From: Sediminibacterium sp.
GTDB lineage: Bacteria > Bacteroidota > Bacteroidia > Chitinophagales > Chitinophagaceae
NCBI GenBank assembly: GCA_030832695.1
Contig: JAURIP010000085.1
Coordinates: 1 to 6,889, forward strand
Length of the DNA stretch: 6,889 nt
Reading direction: 5' to 3'
The notes under the pieces: model-generated
What the model was told of the DNA's origin: nothing
What the model saw: the letters and a program-made list of their open reading frames with translations, nothing else
Database searches by the model: none
Shown here: positions 5,466 to 6,889 of the stretch, in pieces
Layout of the letters: every line of letters begins with the position of its first letter
How positions within the stretch are numbered: position 1 is the stretch's first letter
Made by a program: the position numbers and the translations under genes

Positions 5466-6889
5466 CTAGTTTAAAAATAACTCATCAATAAATATCCAGG
5501 CAGTTGTTCCTTTGCCAGGATGCCATACGGGTAATTTTTTTACATTTAATACTGTAAATCTATAATGCTTGTAGGATGTGTTGTTTGGAAAGTCAACCGT
5601 AAATGTTTTAATATCCTTCATCACATCTTTTTGTGTCAATTCATAAGGAAATTTAGTTTCTGTTATTTTCGCAAACCTTATACCATCATTACTACCTTCT
5701 ACTGAAATGGAAATGATTGGGAAAACGTAGGAGCCTACATCAATCAAGCTATTTAAAAAAGCTTGATGTAAAACGCGGGGTTGATTAAAATTAACCATGA
5801 ACTTCATAGTGGTATCCTTATAGCCCAACCATTTTTTATTTGTAAAATTGGAGCCGCCTAGTTCCAGGTCCACCAATGTTTTAGCACCATTACCCAAATA
5901 CTTTTGATCTGGTGATGAAATCAAGTAAATTGAATCAGGGCGAATTTCTGACTTATAAAAGTTGCGTTGAATAATATCACTACCAATCCATCCTGGCTTA
6001 AATACTTTAATTTTTAAATTGGCATTTCGCGTAAGGCGTAAGGTATTTTTATAAATAGGACTCGTTAAACTATCTGGATCAACGCCATTTAATGTATAAC
6101 GAATTGTAACGCCATTCAACGGATGCTTCATTTTTACATCTAAAAACTTTGTAATAATGGAAGAGTCTTGGTCAATGGTAGGCGGATTTATTTGTAACAC
6201 TTGGGATTCTAAATTATCTCCAATGGTAAATTTCGTTTTTGGATAACGGGCAACTATCTTCTCTAACTGTTTTTTACCAATGACGCTTGACCAAATATTA
6301 ATATTTGCAATAGTGCTTCCCTTTAAAAAATTGGTTAATTCACTTTCGGTAAATTTTAAACCGCAAATAGATAGTAACTTTAATTTTTTTAATTGTTTGA
6401 GCGGTTCTATTGTTTTTAAATCGAGATTTGTATAGTTTAAATTAACAACTTCGACATTATTAAATTGACTGATGATGCTCACATCCTCATTGGTTAATGG
6501 CATACCCTGCATATTTAAACGTAGTACTTGATCCTGTAGTTTTTCTAATTTTTTTAACACATCTCTACTATAAAAATTTCCTTGAAAAAAGTTAACATCA
6601 ATCTCATCACTACCATGGTATAAGTAATTTACAGTGCAATAATTTGAATTGTATTCTGCTAAATCTGGTAAACCAGTTTTTACTTCCACCTTTGTATTAT
6701 CTACTGGTATATATTTATTAGCCAATAAAAACAAAGTATCTGTTTTGGCTAATTCATTCATTTTTGTCTTAAAGTCACCCCCCGCTTTTATCCATCTACT
6801 TAAAATAGCCACTTCCTCGGTAGTTAATTGCACTTTACCATTTGGCGGCATGTGTTTTTTATGCGTGATATCTAAATGAATTCTTTCAA
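5466..6889 (-). CDS. Planctomycete-type cytochrome c / LRR / FN3-associated / discoidin-like multidomain protein (5' end outside window)
   Basis: The frame is open to the window edge, giving 473 visible residues ending at a TAG (5466-5468). The ATG at 6849-6851 is not the start. Upstream codons continue in frame as ERIHLDITHKKH, and the methionine lies in HMPPNGK-VQLTTEE, the characteristic end of planctomycete-type cytochrome c domains, where Met13 (visible numbering) is the likely axial haem ligand. The CxxCH haem site must lie outside the window. Domains in order: cytochrome c tail with WIKAGGDF (to about 42); leucine-rich repeats (about 120-200, e.g. VLRLNMQGMPLT and VEVVNLNYTNL); an FN3-associated/chitobiase C-terminal type domain (about 234-309, IRYTLNGVDPDSLTSPIY); and a discoidin-like jelly roll (about 337-473) with KKWLGYKD, SISVEGSNDG and HPGKGTTAWIFIDELFL. 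Family knowledge suggests a membrane-anchored or periplasmic protein, with an N-terminal membrane region in related Bacteroidota proteins. It converges on the GH36-like gene across the shared terminator. Its role is unknown; a redox-linked, surface-exposed binding function is inference. Confidence 0.85.
   Translation of the reverse strand, partial: ERIHLDITHKKHMPPNGKVQLTTEEVAILSRWIKAGGDFKTKMNELAKTDTLFLLANKYIPVDNTKVEVKTGLPDLAEYNSNYCTVNYLYHGSDEIDVNFFQGNFYSRDVLKKLEKLQDQVLRLNMQGMPLTNEDVSIISQFNNVEVVNLNYTNLDLKTIEPLKQLKKLKLLSICGLKFTESELTNFLKGSTIANINIWSSVIGKKQLEKIVARYPKTKFTIGDNLESQVLQINPPTIDQDSSIITKFLDVKMKHPLNGVTIRYTLNGVDPDSLTSPIYKNTLRLTRNANLKIKVFKPGWIGSDIIQRNFYKSEIRPDSIYLISSPDQKYLGNGAKTLVDLELGGSNFTNKKWLGYKDTTMKFMVNFNQPRVLHQAFLNSLIDVGSYVFPIISISVEGSNDGIRFAKITETKFPYELTQKDVMKDIKTFTVDFPNNTSYKHYRFTVLNVKKLPVWHPGKGTTAWIFIDELFLN

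Noticed and set aside
5727..5767. Two small inverted repeats inside the minus-strand gene (GTAGG/CCTAC at 5727-5738; ATCAAGCT/AGCTTGAT at 5743-5767)
   Set aside because: They lie in a well-patterned coding region (discoidin-like domain) with short arms and are compatible with chance.
6649..6879. Plus-strand open frame opposite the cytochrome domain end
   Set aside because: It is antisense to the conserved HMPPNGK...WIKAGGDF segment of the minus-strand gene and has no recognisable features.
1..6889. CRISPR arrays, tRNA or rRNA genes, insertion sequences, phage genes or defence systems
   Set aside because: No direct-repeat array, RNA gene signature, transposase or phage protein motif was found by reading either strand.

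Overview
The window looks like a piece of a Bacteroidota chromosome, probably Chitinophagaceae/Sphingobacteriia-like and free-living. The evidence is an A+T-rich composition, no Shine-Dalgarno sequences before the starts, signal peptides of the form MKK...FAQ, and best-recognised protein families common in that phylum. The lineage is inferred from protein style; no marker gene is present. The standard genetic code reads through every gene without frameshifts.

Layout: (1) 2-184 (+) is the C-terminal end of a small or truncated-by-window membrane protein. (2) 222-255 is a strong intrinsic terminator that closes that unit. (3) 351-5415 (+) holds three co-directional genes for exported proteins with gaps of 72 and 85 bp and no convincing terminator between them: a gamma-glutamyltranspeptidase-family Ntn-hydrolase, a CBM9-like carbohydrate-binding protein, and a large glycosidase-like protein related to the alpha-galactosidase (GH36/clan GH-D) group. 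(4) 5414-5445 is a perfect inverted repeat with A- and T-tracts, a bidirectional terminator between the convergent genes. (5) 5466 to the window end (-) is the C-terminal 473 residues of a multidomain protein: the end of a planctomycete-type cytochrome c domain, leucine-rich repeats, an FN3-associated/chitobiase C-terminal type domain and a C-terminal discoidin-like jelly roll. Its start lies outside the window.

Taken together the region encodes extracytoplasmic proteins for handling outside material: glycan binding, glycan cleavage and probably gamma-glutamyl or related amide cleavage. There is no SusC/SusD pair, sigma/anti-sigma pair, transposase, phage gene, CRISPR array, tRNA or rRNA here. 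I see no clearly new biological system. The most interesting points are the altered substrate-binding residues of the GGT-like enzyme, the poorly characterised GH36-like protein with its CBM9-like neighbour, and the unusual domain chain of the minus-strand cytochrome protein.
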